From positions 397,934-461,933 of the forward strand of contig NZ_RSCL01000004.1 in assembly GCF_003991905.1 (NCBI RefSeq): a stretch of 64,000 nt of DNA. The letters are read 5' to 3'. Within the stretch, counting starts at the first letter, position 1. Every line of letters starts with the position of its first letter. The position numbers and the translations under genes were made by a program. Source of the stretch: Dulcicalothrix desertica PCC 7102 (GTDB taxonomy: Bacteria > Cyanobacteriota > Cyanobacteriia > Cyanobacteriales > Nostocaceae). This document shows, piece after piece, positions 1 to 9,343 of this stretch. The notes under the pieces are model-generated. The model did no database searches. It was not told the DNA's origin and was given only the letters and a program-made list of their open reading frames with translations.

Positions 1-2
1 CA

Positions 3-872
3 GATGCTGAGACATGGACATTTCTGGAAAGCTTCGCTCTGGGTAATTTACCACTGCGTATCTTAACTGTGAGGGTTACAGGGGTAATAGCAGCTATGAA
101 TTTAGGTCTTGATGCTGCTTTTGGTGACATAATTGCCTTTACCGATGATGATGCAGCACCTCACACTGATTGGCTTGAACGGATTGAAGCAACATTTCTT
201 TCAGATAGCCGTATTGGAGCAGTTGGTGGACGAGATTTTATGTATTATGGTTCAGTTCTGCAAGATTATAACACTCACCCAGGTGCAAGCGATATTGTCG
301 GACGTTTACAGTGGTTCGGACGAGTAATTGGCAATCATCACATCGGTTCGGGAGAAGCACGCGAGGCTGATGTACTTAAGGGAGTCAATGTAAGTTATCG
401 CGCGAATGCAATTAATAAATTACGTTTTGATGAAAGATTGTTAGGTACAGGCGCCCAAGTACATTTTGAGTTAGCATTCTGTTTAACATTAAAACGAGCA
501 GGATGGAAGTTGATATATGACCCATCAATAGCAGTAGACCACTTTCCGGCACAACGTTTTGATGAAGATAAACGCAATACATTCAACAAAATTGCTACTA
601 TTAATTTAGCGCACAACGAAACTCTGATTTTACTTGAACATTTATCACCCATCAGAAAATTGATATATCTTTTGTGGGCGGTGCTGATAGGAACAAGAGA
701 TGCGTATGGAATATTGCAGATTGCGAGATTCTTTAAAAGCGAAAAAAGCATAGCAATAGAAAAATTTATCGCGTCAATGAAAGGACGCTACCAGGGTTGG
801 CAAACGTGGCTTGAAAGCGATTTTAGTAATCAAACTCAGCCCAAAACTTTGAGTGTGGGTGATTTAGAATGA
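3..872 (+). CDS. Glycosyltransferase family 2 (5' partial)
   Basis: The frame is open from the window edge, so the true start lies upstream; the first in-window start codon is a GTG at 69. The protein transfers a sugar from an activated donor and is probably part of extracellular polysaccharide assembly at the inner membrane. The text visible near codon 45 has the GT-A metal-binding acidic triplet (TDDDA), followed by a conserved IGAVGGRD-like strand. A later histidine-containing stretch (DHFPAQRFDEDKR) sits where related GT2 enzymes end their catalytic domain. A hydrophobic segment near the C terminus (LIYLLWAVLIG) suggests membrane association. Its TGA overlaps the ATG of the next gene (ATGA), so the two are probably translationally coupled. 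Acceptor and donor cannot be deduced. Confidence 0.85.
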   Translation, partial: DAETWTFLESFALGNLPLRILTVRVTGVIAAMNLGLDAAFGDIIAFTDDDAAPHTDWLERIEATFLSDSRIGAVGGRDFMYYGSVLQDYNTHPGASDIVGRLQWFGRVIGNHHIGSGEAREADVLKGVNVSYRANAINKLRFDERLLGTGAQVHFELAFCLTLKRAGWKLIYDPSIAVDHFPAQRFDEDKRNTFNKIATINLAHNETLILLEHLSPIRKLIYLLWAVLIGTRDAYGILQIARFFKSEKSIAIEKFIASMKGRYQGWQTWLESDFSNQTQPKTLSVGDLE

Positions 873-2299
873 ACACTAACCAATCATTGTTACCTTATCC
901 TTTAAAGCATAATGCTCCGAAAGAAAATTCACCATTATTTGCATGGCTTGCTATCGGTTCGCTGATAGTATTTAGTGTTGTTTGCTACTTCGGCGCCGCT
1001 AGCTTATTAAGACAAGCTTTTCCTGCGTTATCCTTTTTTGTAGGTCTTTTTCTTTACTTTCGCTACCCAGCACTTTACATTGGTTTCAATTGGTGGCTAT
1101 GGTTTTTAATCGCGATAATTAGGCGCCTGATTGATTATAAAGCTGGTTGGGATACCAACGGCTTTATTTTAATTACACCATATTTAGTTACATTAATTAC
1201 ATTTTGGACATTTGTTAAGGAATTACCTCGGTCACTACGTATAGGCGGGTTTCCCTTTGTTGTAGCAATAATGTCAGTATTTTATGGAATGGCAGTCGGA
1301 TTAGTTAGTTACGACAAAGTAGTAGTATTTCGGACTGCACTCGATTGGTTGGCACCAGTACTTTATGGGTTCCATGTATTTGTAAAATGGCGTGATTATC
1401 CAAACTATCGCCAAAATATTCAAACAGTATTTCTTTGGTGTGTACTATTAACTGGTGCATATGGAATATATCAATATTTAGTGGCGCCTGAATGGGATAA
1501 GTTTTGGTTAATTCAAACCAAACTTGTTTCGATGGGAAGTCCTAGACCATTAGGGCTTCGGGTTTGGGGTACTATGCACTCTCCAGGTCCATTTGCAAAT
1601 ATAATAATGGTAGGTTTATTAATATTACTTAATAACGTTCGTCCTCTTGGTTTTGCCGCATCAATCGTAGGCTACGTATCATTTCTACTAACTGTTGTAC
1701 GTTCATCATGGGGTGGTTGGATAGTTGGGGTAGTTAGTTTAATAACTAATCTTAAACCCAAGTTACAAATGCGACTTGTTGTTACAGCAATTATACTTGT
1801 GCTTTGTGTCGTTCCGCTAGCAACAATCGAGCCATTTGGGAAAGTAATTACCGAACGTCTTGAATCTATAAGTAACCTTGAGAAAGACCAAAGTTTTAAC
1901 GACCGTTCAAACACTTACGACCGCAAATTAGGTATTGCGCTGTCTTCTGTACTTGGTCAAGGAATTGGTGGTACATGGGTAGTAGATAAAGATGGAAAGT
2001 TAGTAAACATAGTTCTCGATAGCGGTATTTTAGATTCTTTTTTTGCACTTGGCTGGTTTGGCGCCATTCCTTACCTTGGCTCCATGATATTGATTATAAT
2101 TCAAAGCTTCCAAGGTTCTGAAACTCGTAACGATGCCTTTGCTTGTACAGCGCGCTCAATTAGTCTGGGAATATTTTTTCAGATGATTTTTAGTAGTTTA
2201 ATGCTTGGACTATCAGGTATAACATTGTGGGGATTTATGGGATTAGCAATGGCAGCTAAGAAATATAACTCCTCACAAATTGTAGGTAGAATGTATTAA
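869..2299 (+). CDS. O-antigen ligase/polymerase-like polytopic membrane protein
   Basis: A 476-residue, very hydrophobic protein with about ten predicted membrane segments. It resembles the Wzy/WaaL-type polymerases of exopolysaccharide clusters. An R-S-S-W motif near residue 275 follows a membrane helix, and the large polar loop after it (about 330-375, ending in DRKLGIALSS) is typical of that fold. It overlaps the upstream glycosyltransferase by four bases, which fits an exopolysaccharide operon. The family is assigned from topology and short motifs only. It could be another multispanning carbohydrate-export protein. Confidence 0.65.
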   Translation: MNTNQSLLPYPLKHNAPKENSPLFAWLAIGSLIVFSVVCYFGAASLLRQAFPALSFFVGLFLYFRYPALYIGFNWWLWFLIAIIRRLIDYKAGWDTNGFILITPYLVTLITFWTFVKELPRSLRIGGFPFVVAIMSVFYGMAVGLVSYDKVVVFRTALDWLAPVLYGFHVFVKWRDYPNYRQNIQTVFLWCVLLTGAYGIYQYLVAPEWDKFWLIQTKLVSMGSPRPLGLRVWGTMHSPGPFANIIMVGLLILLNNVRPLGFAASIVGYVSFLLTVVRSSWGGWIVGVVSLITNLKPKLQMRLVVTAIILVLCVVPLATIEPFGKVITERLESISNLEKDQSFNDRSNTYDRKLGIALSSVLGQGIGGTWVVDKDGKLVNIVLDSGILDSFFALGWFGAIPYLGSMILIIIQSFQGSETRNDAFACTARSISLGIFFQMIFSSLMLGLSGITLWGFMGLAMAAKKYNSSQIVGRMY

Positions 2300-2381
2300 T
2301 TTATGTAATCTTAGTAAGGTGGGCATTGCGTATCTTACTACTCATATAATCAAATAAAAACCGGGCTTCTTCAAAGATAAA

Positions 2382-2409
2382 GTAGAGACGTAAAATTTTA
2401 CGTCTCTAC
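2382..2409. repeat. Palindromic repeat GTAGAGACGT, also a possible bidirectional terminator
   Basis: Inverted repeat with arms GTAGAGACGTA and TACGTCTCTAC around a short AT loop. It sits between two convergent genes. The same arm sequence recurs at 52804-52829 and, diverged, at 61018-61045, so it is a dispersed element rather than a one-off hairpin. Confidence 0.7.
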
Positions 2410-2428
2410 ATCTGTTTGTAAACAAAAA

Positions 2429-4633
2429 TTAATTGGAATCTGCTTTTTGTACCGGAATCTTTTTAGGTAATTGATACACAATCACCTTAGCTTTCCAGTC
2501 TTCTTCCGCAAACACTAGGTAATCACCATTTGTACGTTGAAATGCTCTAATCCCGTAAGGAATGTCAATCCAACCACTTTCATTTGCGACTTCTGGACCG
2601 GGTTTGAATTTTATAACAAAAGCTCCAGTTGCTTTATTGTAAATGTAAACTTCTGCGGCTCTACTTGTAATAATGAATAAGTAATCTCCTGCTACTGTCA
2701 TCGAAGCGGTGACAACTTCGGGATTAGCTTTAGTATCATAAGGAACTGCAACTCGCCACCGCTCTTTGCGGTTGCCTTTACTCCAGTTATCGTAGCGAAA
2801 AACTTCACTTCCAAATGCTTTGCCATCATCAGATCCAGCTGGGTATCTTTCTGTGAAGCCAGATAAATACATTGTATCGGTTTCTGGGAAATACTCGATT
2901 CGACGAATGTCTTTAATTTCTGCTGGGGTGGCAAACTTTTTCATCGAACTATAAGTGTAGATAGGATTTCCTTTACTATCAATACCTTGTAAAGGAAAAT
3001 GGCGAATTCCTTCAGACATCCGTAAAGTTTTCCACACATCACCTTTACTATCTACCCACCATCCACCTTGATAAGGATAATCACGCTTACTAGCATCAAA
3101 CTCACCTTGATCAAAGGCGCCATTACCGTTTTTATCTTGCCATATCCAATCTCCAATTTGTGATTGGTTGGGAGGCCAGCTATCAGATTGTAGTTTTTCT
3201 TCTTTTTCTGGAGTACCCTGAAACAATACTGACGGAATTGCAATTTCGCCATCCGTAGCAGGATTAAAACGATATGCTTGGAGAAACGAACCAAACATAT
3301 TAGTGAAGTACATAAAAGGTTTACCTTGGATACGACGAAAGAATACTGACCCGTGGGCAACACGCAAACGTATATCATCAGGGTATTTGAAGGGGTTAAA
3401 AGTATAACCAAAATAAGTCCATTGTTTTCCTGCAGGCTTACTATAATCCATTACGTAATGGTCGTGCATTGTATATACATGCGTACCATTCATTTTGGGG
3501 TCAGCATCAGCGTTATCTACAAATGGCAACCCAACAACTTGCCATTGTAAGGCGCCATTGGGAGAAAATTTTCTAATGTCAGTACCAGTTTTGATTCCTT
3601 GGGTATCCTTACCTAAATTAAAACCACTGCTGTTAACATATATATTTCCTTTCGCATCAACACCAACTCCAGTAATTCCGTAAAACTTTAAACCTTCAAT
3701 TTTGCCAGGTGTCCCTGCGTACACACCACCTTTTAAACCAAATGTACTAACTTGAACTGGTTTGTTTTTAATATCGTAAATTAAAATCTGTTGGTTTTTA
3801 CCATTATCACCTATCAATAGTCTATTTTGATTGTCAATTGCGATAGCATTGGCGCCAGGTATATTGTTAATAGCTTGCGGTAAACGATTTCCAGATTTTG
3901 AATAGTGTAATATTTGAGCAGAATTAGCGTCTTTCTGGTTTTGAATAATCCATAACGTGTTCTGTTTATCAACCGCAATTTTTGTAGGAGTCGGAACAGA
4001 AAAGCTACGAATTTCTTTTAAGGTTTGGGTATTGTAAACGCGGACTATATTTTCATCGCGTACTGCAACAAATAATTCCGACCCACTAATTGCTAATCCA
4101 GAAACCTCTGCTTTCTTACTAACAATTAACATGCTTTTATCCCAACCATTGCCACCTGTAAACGGTGCAGGTTTTCCAGATAGTGAGAAACGTCGAACAC
4201 AATACCAACTAGTATCTGCAGGAGGATAATCATTACCTTTGCCATCAATATGTCCTTGCAGCATCGACACATACATATACTTTTTATCTGTAGTGACTGC
4301 AATTCCACCAAACCTTCCCCATCCATGTAAATCTTCTGCTCTTGCAATAGCATCACCATTTTTATAGATTCCAGCTTCTCTACCTCCTTCATCCCAAGGA
4401 CTGTTTGTAAAAACCGTACCGTCCGGAGCAACATACATGTCTATAACTTGGTTTTGCACCCATTTTTCGCCACCACCAAAAGTATTACCAATCCAAGAGG
4501 TTCTATAAACTTTAGCTGCTGTATCACCTGCTACCCAATAAAATACTATTATCAAGACAGCTACTAACGCACCAACCAAGCCAAAAGGATATTTTGTGAT
4601 TCTAAGAATCCTATATTTGTTATTTATTATCAT
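2429..4633 (-). CDS. Membrane-anchored beta-propeller (NHL/YVTN-like repeat) protein
   Basis: A 734-residue protein with an N-terminal membrane anchor at about residues 17-35 (FGLVGALVAVLIIVFYWVAG) and a large exported part. Blades carry repeated patterns such as I-A-V-D-K-Q-N-T-L-W-I and IAIDNQNRLLIGD, typical of NHL/SMP-30-like propellers. The C-terminal half holds an acidic loop (DKNGNGAFDQGE) that resembles a calcium-binding EF-hand or dockerin loop. No catalytic residues are recognisable. It converges on the polymerase gene and is followed, after 719 bases, by another glycosyltransferase, so a surface-polysaccharide role is plausible but inferred. No clear ribosome binding site precedes the ATG. 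Confidence 0.6.
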   Translation of the reverse strand: MIINNKYRILRITKYPFGLVGALVAVLIIVFYWVAGDTAAKVYRTSWIGNTFGGGEKWVQNQVIDMYVAPDGTVFTNSPWDEGGREAGIYKNGDAIARAEDLHGWGRFGGIAVTTDKKYMYVSMLQGHIDGKGNDYPPADTSWYCVRRFSLSGKPAPFTGGNGWDKSMLIVSKKAEVSGLAISGSELFVAVRDENIVRVYNTQTLKEIRSFSVPTPTKIAVDKQNTLWIIQNQKDANSAQILHYSKSGNRLPQAINNIPGANAIAIDNQNRLLIGDNGKNQQILIYDIKNKPVQVSTFGLKGGVYAGTPGKIEGLKFYGITGVGVDAKGNIYVNSSGFNLGKDTQGIKTGTDIRKFSPNGALQWQVVGLPFVDNADADPKMNGTHVYTMHDHYVMDYSKPAGKQWTYFGYTFNPFKYPDDIRLRVAHGSVFFRRIQGKPFMYFTNMFGSFLQAYRFNPATDGEIAIPSVLFQGTPEKEEKLQSDSWPPNQSQIGDWIWQDKNGNGAFDQGEFDASKRDYPYQGGWWVDSKGDVWKTLRMSEGIRHFPLQGIDSKGNPIYTYSSMKKFATPAEIKDIRRIEYFPETDTMYLSGFTERYPAGSDDGKAFGSEVFRYDNWSKGNRKERWRVAVPYDTKANPEVVTASMTVAGDYLFIITSRAAEVYIYNKATGAFVIKFKPGPEVANESGWIDIPYGIRAFQRTNGDYLVFAEEDWKAKVIVYQLPKKIPVQKADSN

Positions 4634-5352
4634 TGTTGATATTTACTATTGGATTTACTCAACTCCTTAGACATATCCCATGATTATCAATAAACATAAT
4701 CTTGTTTTATTGTCAGAAGCTTAACATTAATTAACTCTTAATAATTAAGTTTAGGACTTACGCAAAGAAACCGGGTTTCTCAGATTTTTTCATAATCCTT
4801 TAATTTATGTATAAAAATACTCACAGTACGATAAATCAATTTTTGAAAAGAGATATTTGTATGTAAATTAGCAAATAGGTTAGGTTACTATACAAACTTT
4901 ATCAAAACTTTATATATTTCATACCAAAGCTTGAACTTTGATAAATTAAAATTACATTGGGTAGAAAAAATTTTATACGAAGTGGCTTCTGCTTTAAACT
5001 TGCGTTCAAAATTCTAGACGCTATACTTTTATTAATAATACTTATCTAGGCACCTATCGCGTTGAATGTTGCTGAATAAGCGAATTGTAAAATTGCAGGT
5101 TGAGTAAAGCGATTATGTACTTTTCGTAAGTGCCATTTGCCTGTAGCATTAGATATCTTAATACAAGTGTCCGTTTATTTTACTTCAACGCTAAAAATTT
5201 AACTATCAATAAGCAAACTTATTATCGTTTTTCGACATTAAAACGATAAAAGGCGCCTGATTAAGTTAAAAGCAATATGTAGTGGTTATAAAAGTAATCA
5301 TTGTTAATTCAATGTAAACAGTTAATCTTTAATTTCACCATTTGGGTCAATT
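4634..5352. other. 719-base intergenic region
   Basis: Lies between a divergent pair, so it should hold both promoters. I see no gene. It contains one copy of a small palindrome, AGAAACCGGGTTTCT (about 4769-4783), seen elsewhere in the window, and a GGCGCC site at about 5252. The rest is AT-rich sequence that I cannot assign. Confidence 0.5.
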
Positions 5353-6543
5353 ATGAACTTTTGTATAGTAACTCCATACGTTATTAAAGGTGATGGTCAA
5401 GGTCGGGTCAACTATGAAATCGTCTGGGAAGCTATTCGTCGTGGTCACGAAGTAACTTTAGTAGCAAGAAAAGTAGCTCCAGAGCTTCAGGAACAAGGCT
5501 TAGTCAAATTTATAAATTTTGACGTAGAGAAATTTCCCACTGCATTAATAAAAGAAATGATGTTTTCAAGTCAAAGCGCTGCATGGTTATATAAGCATCG
5601 CCAAGAGTTTGACCTAGTACAAATTTGCGGTGCAGTAACTTCATTCCCTGCCGACGTAAACACTTCGCACTTCGTCCATACATCATGGCGCCGTTCTCAC
5701 GTACATACTGCCCGTATGAATAAAAATTTCTATGGGCTTTATCATTGGCTTTATAGTACACTCAATGCTTACTGGGAAAAGCAAGCATATCAAAAAGCCA
5801 AGATATCAGTTGCTGTATCAAACAAAGTTAAACAAGAGTTAATCAATGACGTTAATATAAAACCCGAAAAGATTCACGTTATTCACAATGGCGTTGATGT
5901 GAATGAATTTTTTCCTGGAGTTAGCGACCGTCAGCAACTAGGATTACCAGTCGAGAAAAATTTAGCACTATTTGCAGGTGACATTCGCACAAATCGTAAA
6001 AACTTAGACACAGTACTCAAAGCTATTGTAAAAGTACCATCGTTGCATCTTGTTGTATTAGGAGATACATCCGATAGCCCGTACCCAAAAATGGCAGAAA
6101 ATTTGGGGTTGAGTGACCGCGTATATTTTGCTGGTTTCCGTCGTGATGTCGCCGAAATAATGAGAGCCGTCGATTTTTTTGTATTACCATCGCGCTACGA
6201 AGCATGTACTTTAGTATTACTTGAAGCAATGGCATCGGGTCTTCCCGTCATTACAGCAGAAAGTGCTGGAGGAGCAGAGCTAGTTACACCCGAATCTGGT
6301 TTTGTATTGGCATCAGATAATGTAAACGCATTAGCTACCGCGCTTAATACTTTAACTCTAGATAGCGAACTTAGAACTAAAATGGGTGAAACTGCTCGTA
6401 TAGTAGCCGAACAAAATACATGGGTCAGTAAGGCAGAACATTACATCAACTTATTTGAGAAATTTGTCAATGACGAACATTATCGTAATTGTCGCAATAT
6501 CTCATCACCCGTTGAACAGCGCGCCATACTTAAAGGCGCCTAA
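5353..6543 (+). CDS. Glycosyltransferase family 4 (GT-B fold)
   Basis: A 396-residue retaining glycosyltransferase. The N-terminal half has the glycine-containing acceptor-side loop (VIKGDGQGRVNYEI). Mid-protein there is the IHNGVDVNEFFPG motif common to GT4 enzymes. The nucleotide-sugar-binding signature lies near residue 280 (PSRYEACTLVLLEAMASG), with both glutamates of the E-x7-E motif, followed by GLPVI. No signal peptide is seen, so it acts on the cytoplasmic side of the membrane. It lies next to the polysaccharide genes at 3-2299, which suggests surface glycan synthesis, though it is not in the same operon. Donor and acceptor are unknown. Confidence 0.88.
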   Translation: MNFCIVTPYVIKGDGQGRVNYEIVWEAIRRGHEVTLVARKVAPELQEQGLVKFINFDVEKFPTALIKEMMFSSQSAAWLYKHRQEFDLVQICGAVTSFPADVNTSHFVHTSWRRSHVHTARMNKNFYGLYHWLYSTLNAYWEKQAYQKAKISVAVSNKVKQELINDVNIKPEKIHVIHNGVDVNEFFPGVSDRQQLGLPVEKNLALFAGDIRTNRKNLDTVLKAIVKVPSLHLVVLGDTSDSPYPKMAENLGLSDRVYFAGFRRDVAEIMRAVDFFVLPSRYEACTLVLLEAMASGLPVITAESAGGAELVTPESGFVLASDNVNALATALNTLTLDSELRTKMGETARIVAEQNTWVSKAEHYINLFEKFVNDEHYRNCRNISSPVEQRAILKGA

Positions 6544-6810
6544 TAGTAGTAGCGTGGTATCAGCATATTATCAGTAGCGAAGTAAAGGTAAGGTGGCTGA
6601 AGCCACCATACGATTTCCTAATAGTTAGTAGCTAACAGTTAACAAAGCCATTTTGAGATTAGCTTATAGTTTATTTCGCCTAGTTTGTTTCGCTTATAAG
6701 GGTGCATCATTATAAACCAGCAAGTAGATTGACTTCAAATGTCGCTACACCATGAAGTTAATTTCCATCAATTCTCCGCATATTGCTGATACACCCAACA
6801 CGCACCGTCT

Positions 6811-8370
6811 ATGAATCTATATCGATTTTTGCTGCATTCTTCTTGGGTTGCGATTGCTTTAGCTTTTTTGTTTCCCACTTCAATTAAAAATGCTGAAGCT
6901 AAAACTTTGACAGCAGAGCAAAAAAGTAAAGTTAGGGAAACGGATAGAGATAACATCAAGCTCAAAAAAGAAGTAGCTATTATTCCACAAGAAGCAGCAA
7001 AGCTAGGAGGAATCGTTTCTTTGTCTCCTGCTCCCTCCTCTCCTGATAACCTCCCTGTTCCCTCTACCCCTCCTCTCCCTGCTTCACCTCCAGAACTACT
7101 GTTTCCGACCAAAGCAGAAGAAGTTCAAATTCGACAAAACCAAGCAATAACGCTTCAACAAGCACTAGAAATTGCGCGTCGAAACAATCCCCAACTGCAA
7201 ACCTCGCTACTTGAACTTGAGCGCAGTCAAGCATTACTACGAGAGTCGCAAGCTGCACTGTATCCAACCATTGGTATAAACGGCAGCATTACAAACAGTA
7301 AATCTGCTAGTGACCAACTTTCTGTAGACTCAGGTGTGGCGCCTCCTCTTAGCGATAAAGCGAGAACTGCTTTTAACGGCAGAGCCGAAGTTAATTACAA
7401 CATTTATACTTCAGGCCGTAGAGCAGCGAGCATTCGTCAAGCAGAAGAACAGCTAAGAATTGACGAGTTGAGTGTAGAAACGCGGTATCAAGAAATTAAG
7501 CTGCAAGTAACTAGTCGTTACTATGATTTACAAGCTGCTGACGAACAAGTTCGTATTAGTAGTGCAGCAACAGAAAACGCTAGTGCGAGTTTACGTGATG
7601 CTCAAGCACTTGAACGTGCGGGTGTTGGTACAAGGTTTGACGTACTGCGTTCGCAGGTAAACTTTGCCAATGCTCAACAAGATTTAGCAAACGCACGTGC
7701 TAGACAGCAAATATCACAACGACAATTAGTTGCACTACTAAACATACCGCAAACGCTCAATATAACCACTGCTGACCGAGTAGAAATAGCGGGGTTATGG
7801 AACCAAAAACTAGAACAAACAATAATCCAAGCGTTTCAAAACAGACCTGAGTTACAGCAGCGTTTAGCAGAACGTAATATAGGTGAACAACGACGTAAAT
7901 TTGCTTTAGGACAACTTGGCCCACAAGTTGCCTTAGTTGCCAGTTACGACGTATTAGACCAGTACAACGACAATGTTGGCGCCACAGATGGATACTCAGT
8001 AGGAGTACGTGCAAATTGGAACTTATTCGATGGAGGAGCAGCAAGAGCGCAAGCAGCACAAGCAAAAGCAAATATTGCTATAGCAGAAAGCAACTTTGCA
8101 AACCAACGTAACCAAATACGCTTTGAAGTCGAACAATACTATGCCCAATTACAATCAAATTTAGACAACGTGCAAACCGCAACAGGAGCAGTAGACCAAG
8201 CTGTTGAAGCACTACGACTCGCACGTTTACGCTTTCAAGCTGGTGTTGGTACCCAAACCGACGTTATTGCAGCAGAAAACGACCTCACACGCGCACAAGG
8301 TAATCGCATCACTGCTATCTTAGATTACCAACCGCGCGTTCGCAAACCTACAACGTTCTGTCTCTGCTAA
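6811..8370 (+). CDS. TolC-family outer membrane efflux protein, C-terminal frameshift
   Basis: A 519-residue protein with an N-terminal signal peptide (cleavage near NAEA, about residue 30), a Pro/Ser-rich linker around residues 65-95, then two TolC-type repeats (ITLQQALEIARRNNPQL; NLFDGGAARAQAAQAKANI). It should form the outer membrane channel of a type I or RND export system. The last residues (QPRVRKPTTFCLC) are not TolC-like. After codon LDY near 8328 the +1 frame reads NRAFANLQRSVSAKT and stops at 8377, which is the usual family ending. One extra base at about 8329-8331 therefore explains the odd tail. No pump partner is adjacent. Confidence 0.85.
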   Translation: MNLYRFLLHSSWVAIALAFLFPTSIKNAEAKTLTAEQKSKVRETDRDNIKLKKEVAIIPQEAAKLGGIVSLSPAPSSPDNLPVPSTPPLPASPPELLFPTKAEEVQIRQNQAITLQQALEIARRNNPQLQTSLLELERSQALLRESQAALYPTIGINGSITNSKSASDQLSVDSGVAPPLSDKARTAFNGRAEVNYNIYTSGRRAASIRQAEEQLRIDELSVETRYQEIKLQVTSRYYDLQAADEQVRISSAATENASASLRDAQALERAGVGTRFDVLRSQVNFANAQQDLANARARQQISQRQLVALLNIPQTLNITTADRVEIAGLWNQKLEQTIIQAFQNRPELQQRLAERNIGEQRRKFALGQLGPQVALVASYDVLDQYNDNVGATDGYSVGVRANWNLFDGGAARAQAAQAKANIAIAESNFANQRNQIRFEVEQYYAQLQSNLDNVQTATGAVDQAVEALRLARLRFQAGVGTQTDVIAAENDLTRAQGNRITAILDYQPRVRKPTTFCLC

Positions 8371-8406
8371 AACCTAATAAATTAATATTGATAGCGAAGA
8401 AAGCGT

Positions 8407-8483
8407 TTGTCATTCTGAGCGAAGCGAAGAATCTTAAAAATTTCAATGAAAAACGAGATGCTTCACTACGTTCAGCATGACAA
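8407..8483. repeat. Inverted repeat element (GTCATTCTGAGCGAAG type)
   Basis: Two 28-base arms, beginning TTGTCATTCTGAGC on the plus strand and TTGTCATGCTGAAC on the minus strand, pair around a loop of about 21 bases. Related sequences occur at 30019-30095 and 46090-46130. It lies downstream of the TolC-like gene and may act as a terminator. Confidence 0.65.
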
Positions 8484-8608
8484 TGTTCATTCTTAACCTT
8501 TCTTTACATATGGATGAAATTTTGGTGCCGACTTCCGAGCATGAAGAGTAAAAGACGTCTTACGCTCTTATGTTAGATAATTTACATCAAATATGTTATT
8601 TATAAAAA

Positions 8609-8956
8609 TTAGCTGTTTAGTCTTGATTGTAATTCTTGTAATTGTTCTAATAATGGTGGTAAATCTCTTTGAATCGTCTCCCAAATGATTTCTATATTCA
8701 CCCTAAAATATTCGTGAATAACTATGTTTCGCAGACCTCGAATATCAACCCAAGGTATTTCCGGATAGTCCACTTCAGCTTCGGGCATAAGACTTGCTGC
8801 TGCCTCACCAATAACAGCAACATTATACAAAACTGCTTTTATTGTTCTTGTATCTTGTTGAAAATCAGTAAAACTCATATCTTGAGTAAACGCCTCAATC
8901 TCGGCGCCAATATCTAAAATGTCTTGAATTCTTTGCTTTAATTTTCTAGAAGGCAC
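8609..8956 (-). CDS. hepT: HepT-like toxin (HEPN RNase, DUF86)
   Basis: The C-terminal part carries the HEPN RNase motif R-x4-H followed by x-Y (RNIVIHEYF; Arg76, His81, Tyr83 when counted from the chosen start). Length (115 residues) fits the DUF86/HepT family. I chose the GTG at 8956, because translation from there (VPSRKLKQRI) gives the family N terminus and overlaps the upstream antitoxin stop by 11 bases; the longer open frame reaches back into mntA. Family knowledge: HepT is an mRNA- or tRNA-targeting RNase neutralised by poly-AMPylation by MntA. The pair is intact, so the module may be functional. Confidence 0.85.
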   Translation of the reverse strand: MPSRKLKQRIQDILDIGAEIEAFTQDMSFTDFQQDTRTIKAVLYNVAVIGEAAASLMPEAEVDYPEIPWVDIRGLRNIVIHEYFRVNIEIIWETIQRDLPPLLEQLQELQSRLNS

Positions 8957-9236
8957 GTACAGCTTCCCCCATAACTGTTTCACGTAAATAAGATTTGAGA
9001 GAGTCGGGCGTACCCAAATCGACAGAACGACCAAGAAGCGTTTCTAAATATCTCTGTAAGCGCACAAAAGTAAATAAGCCTACAGGCTTTTCAAATTCTA
9101 CGAGCAAATCAACATCACTTTCAGAGGTTGCTTCATCTCGTGCTACAGAACCAAACAAAGTCAAAGATTTTACACTAAAATCTTTCAGTTTTATTTGTTC
9201 ACTTCTAAGTATACTCAACACTTCGTCTCGTTTCAT
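8946..9236 (-). CDS. mntA: MntA-like nucleotidyltransferase antitoxin
   Basis: A 96-residue minimal nucleotidyltransferase. It has the catalytic motif GS-x10-D-x-D (GSVARDEATSESDVDL, residues 29-44), with both aspartates present; the usual RG is RD here. I chose the ATG at 9236 (MKRDEVLSIL) because upstream in-frame sequence has no family similarity and would run into the divergent SDR gene. It overlaps HepT by 11 bases, a typical coupling in these modules. Family knowledge: MntA transfers AMP residues to the tyrosine of the HepT motif and so inactivates the toxin. Confidence 0.85.
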   Translation of the reverse strand: MKRDEVLSILRSEQIKLKDFSVKSLTLFGSVARDEATSESDVDLLVEFEKPVGLFTFVRLQRYLETLLGRSVDLGTPDSLKSYLRETVMGEAVRAF

Positions 9237-9343
9237 AATGCAATTCCTGCATTTTGACTTTGTATCTATATAATACCCGCTATGTTGGCTCGTTAATGGA
9301 AAGCTAGGATATGTAAAATATTGAAAATAGATAAAATGAATAC

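Noticed and set aside
4769-4783. Possible insertion-sequence end at the AGAAACC palindrome
   Set aside because: No transposase or second terminal repeat is present; treated as a dispersed palindrome.
6739-6813. 20-codon leader-like ORF just before the TolC gene
   Set aside because: It overlaps the ATG of the TolC gene but lacks any recognisable attenuation signal; too short to support.
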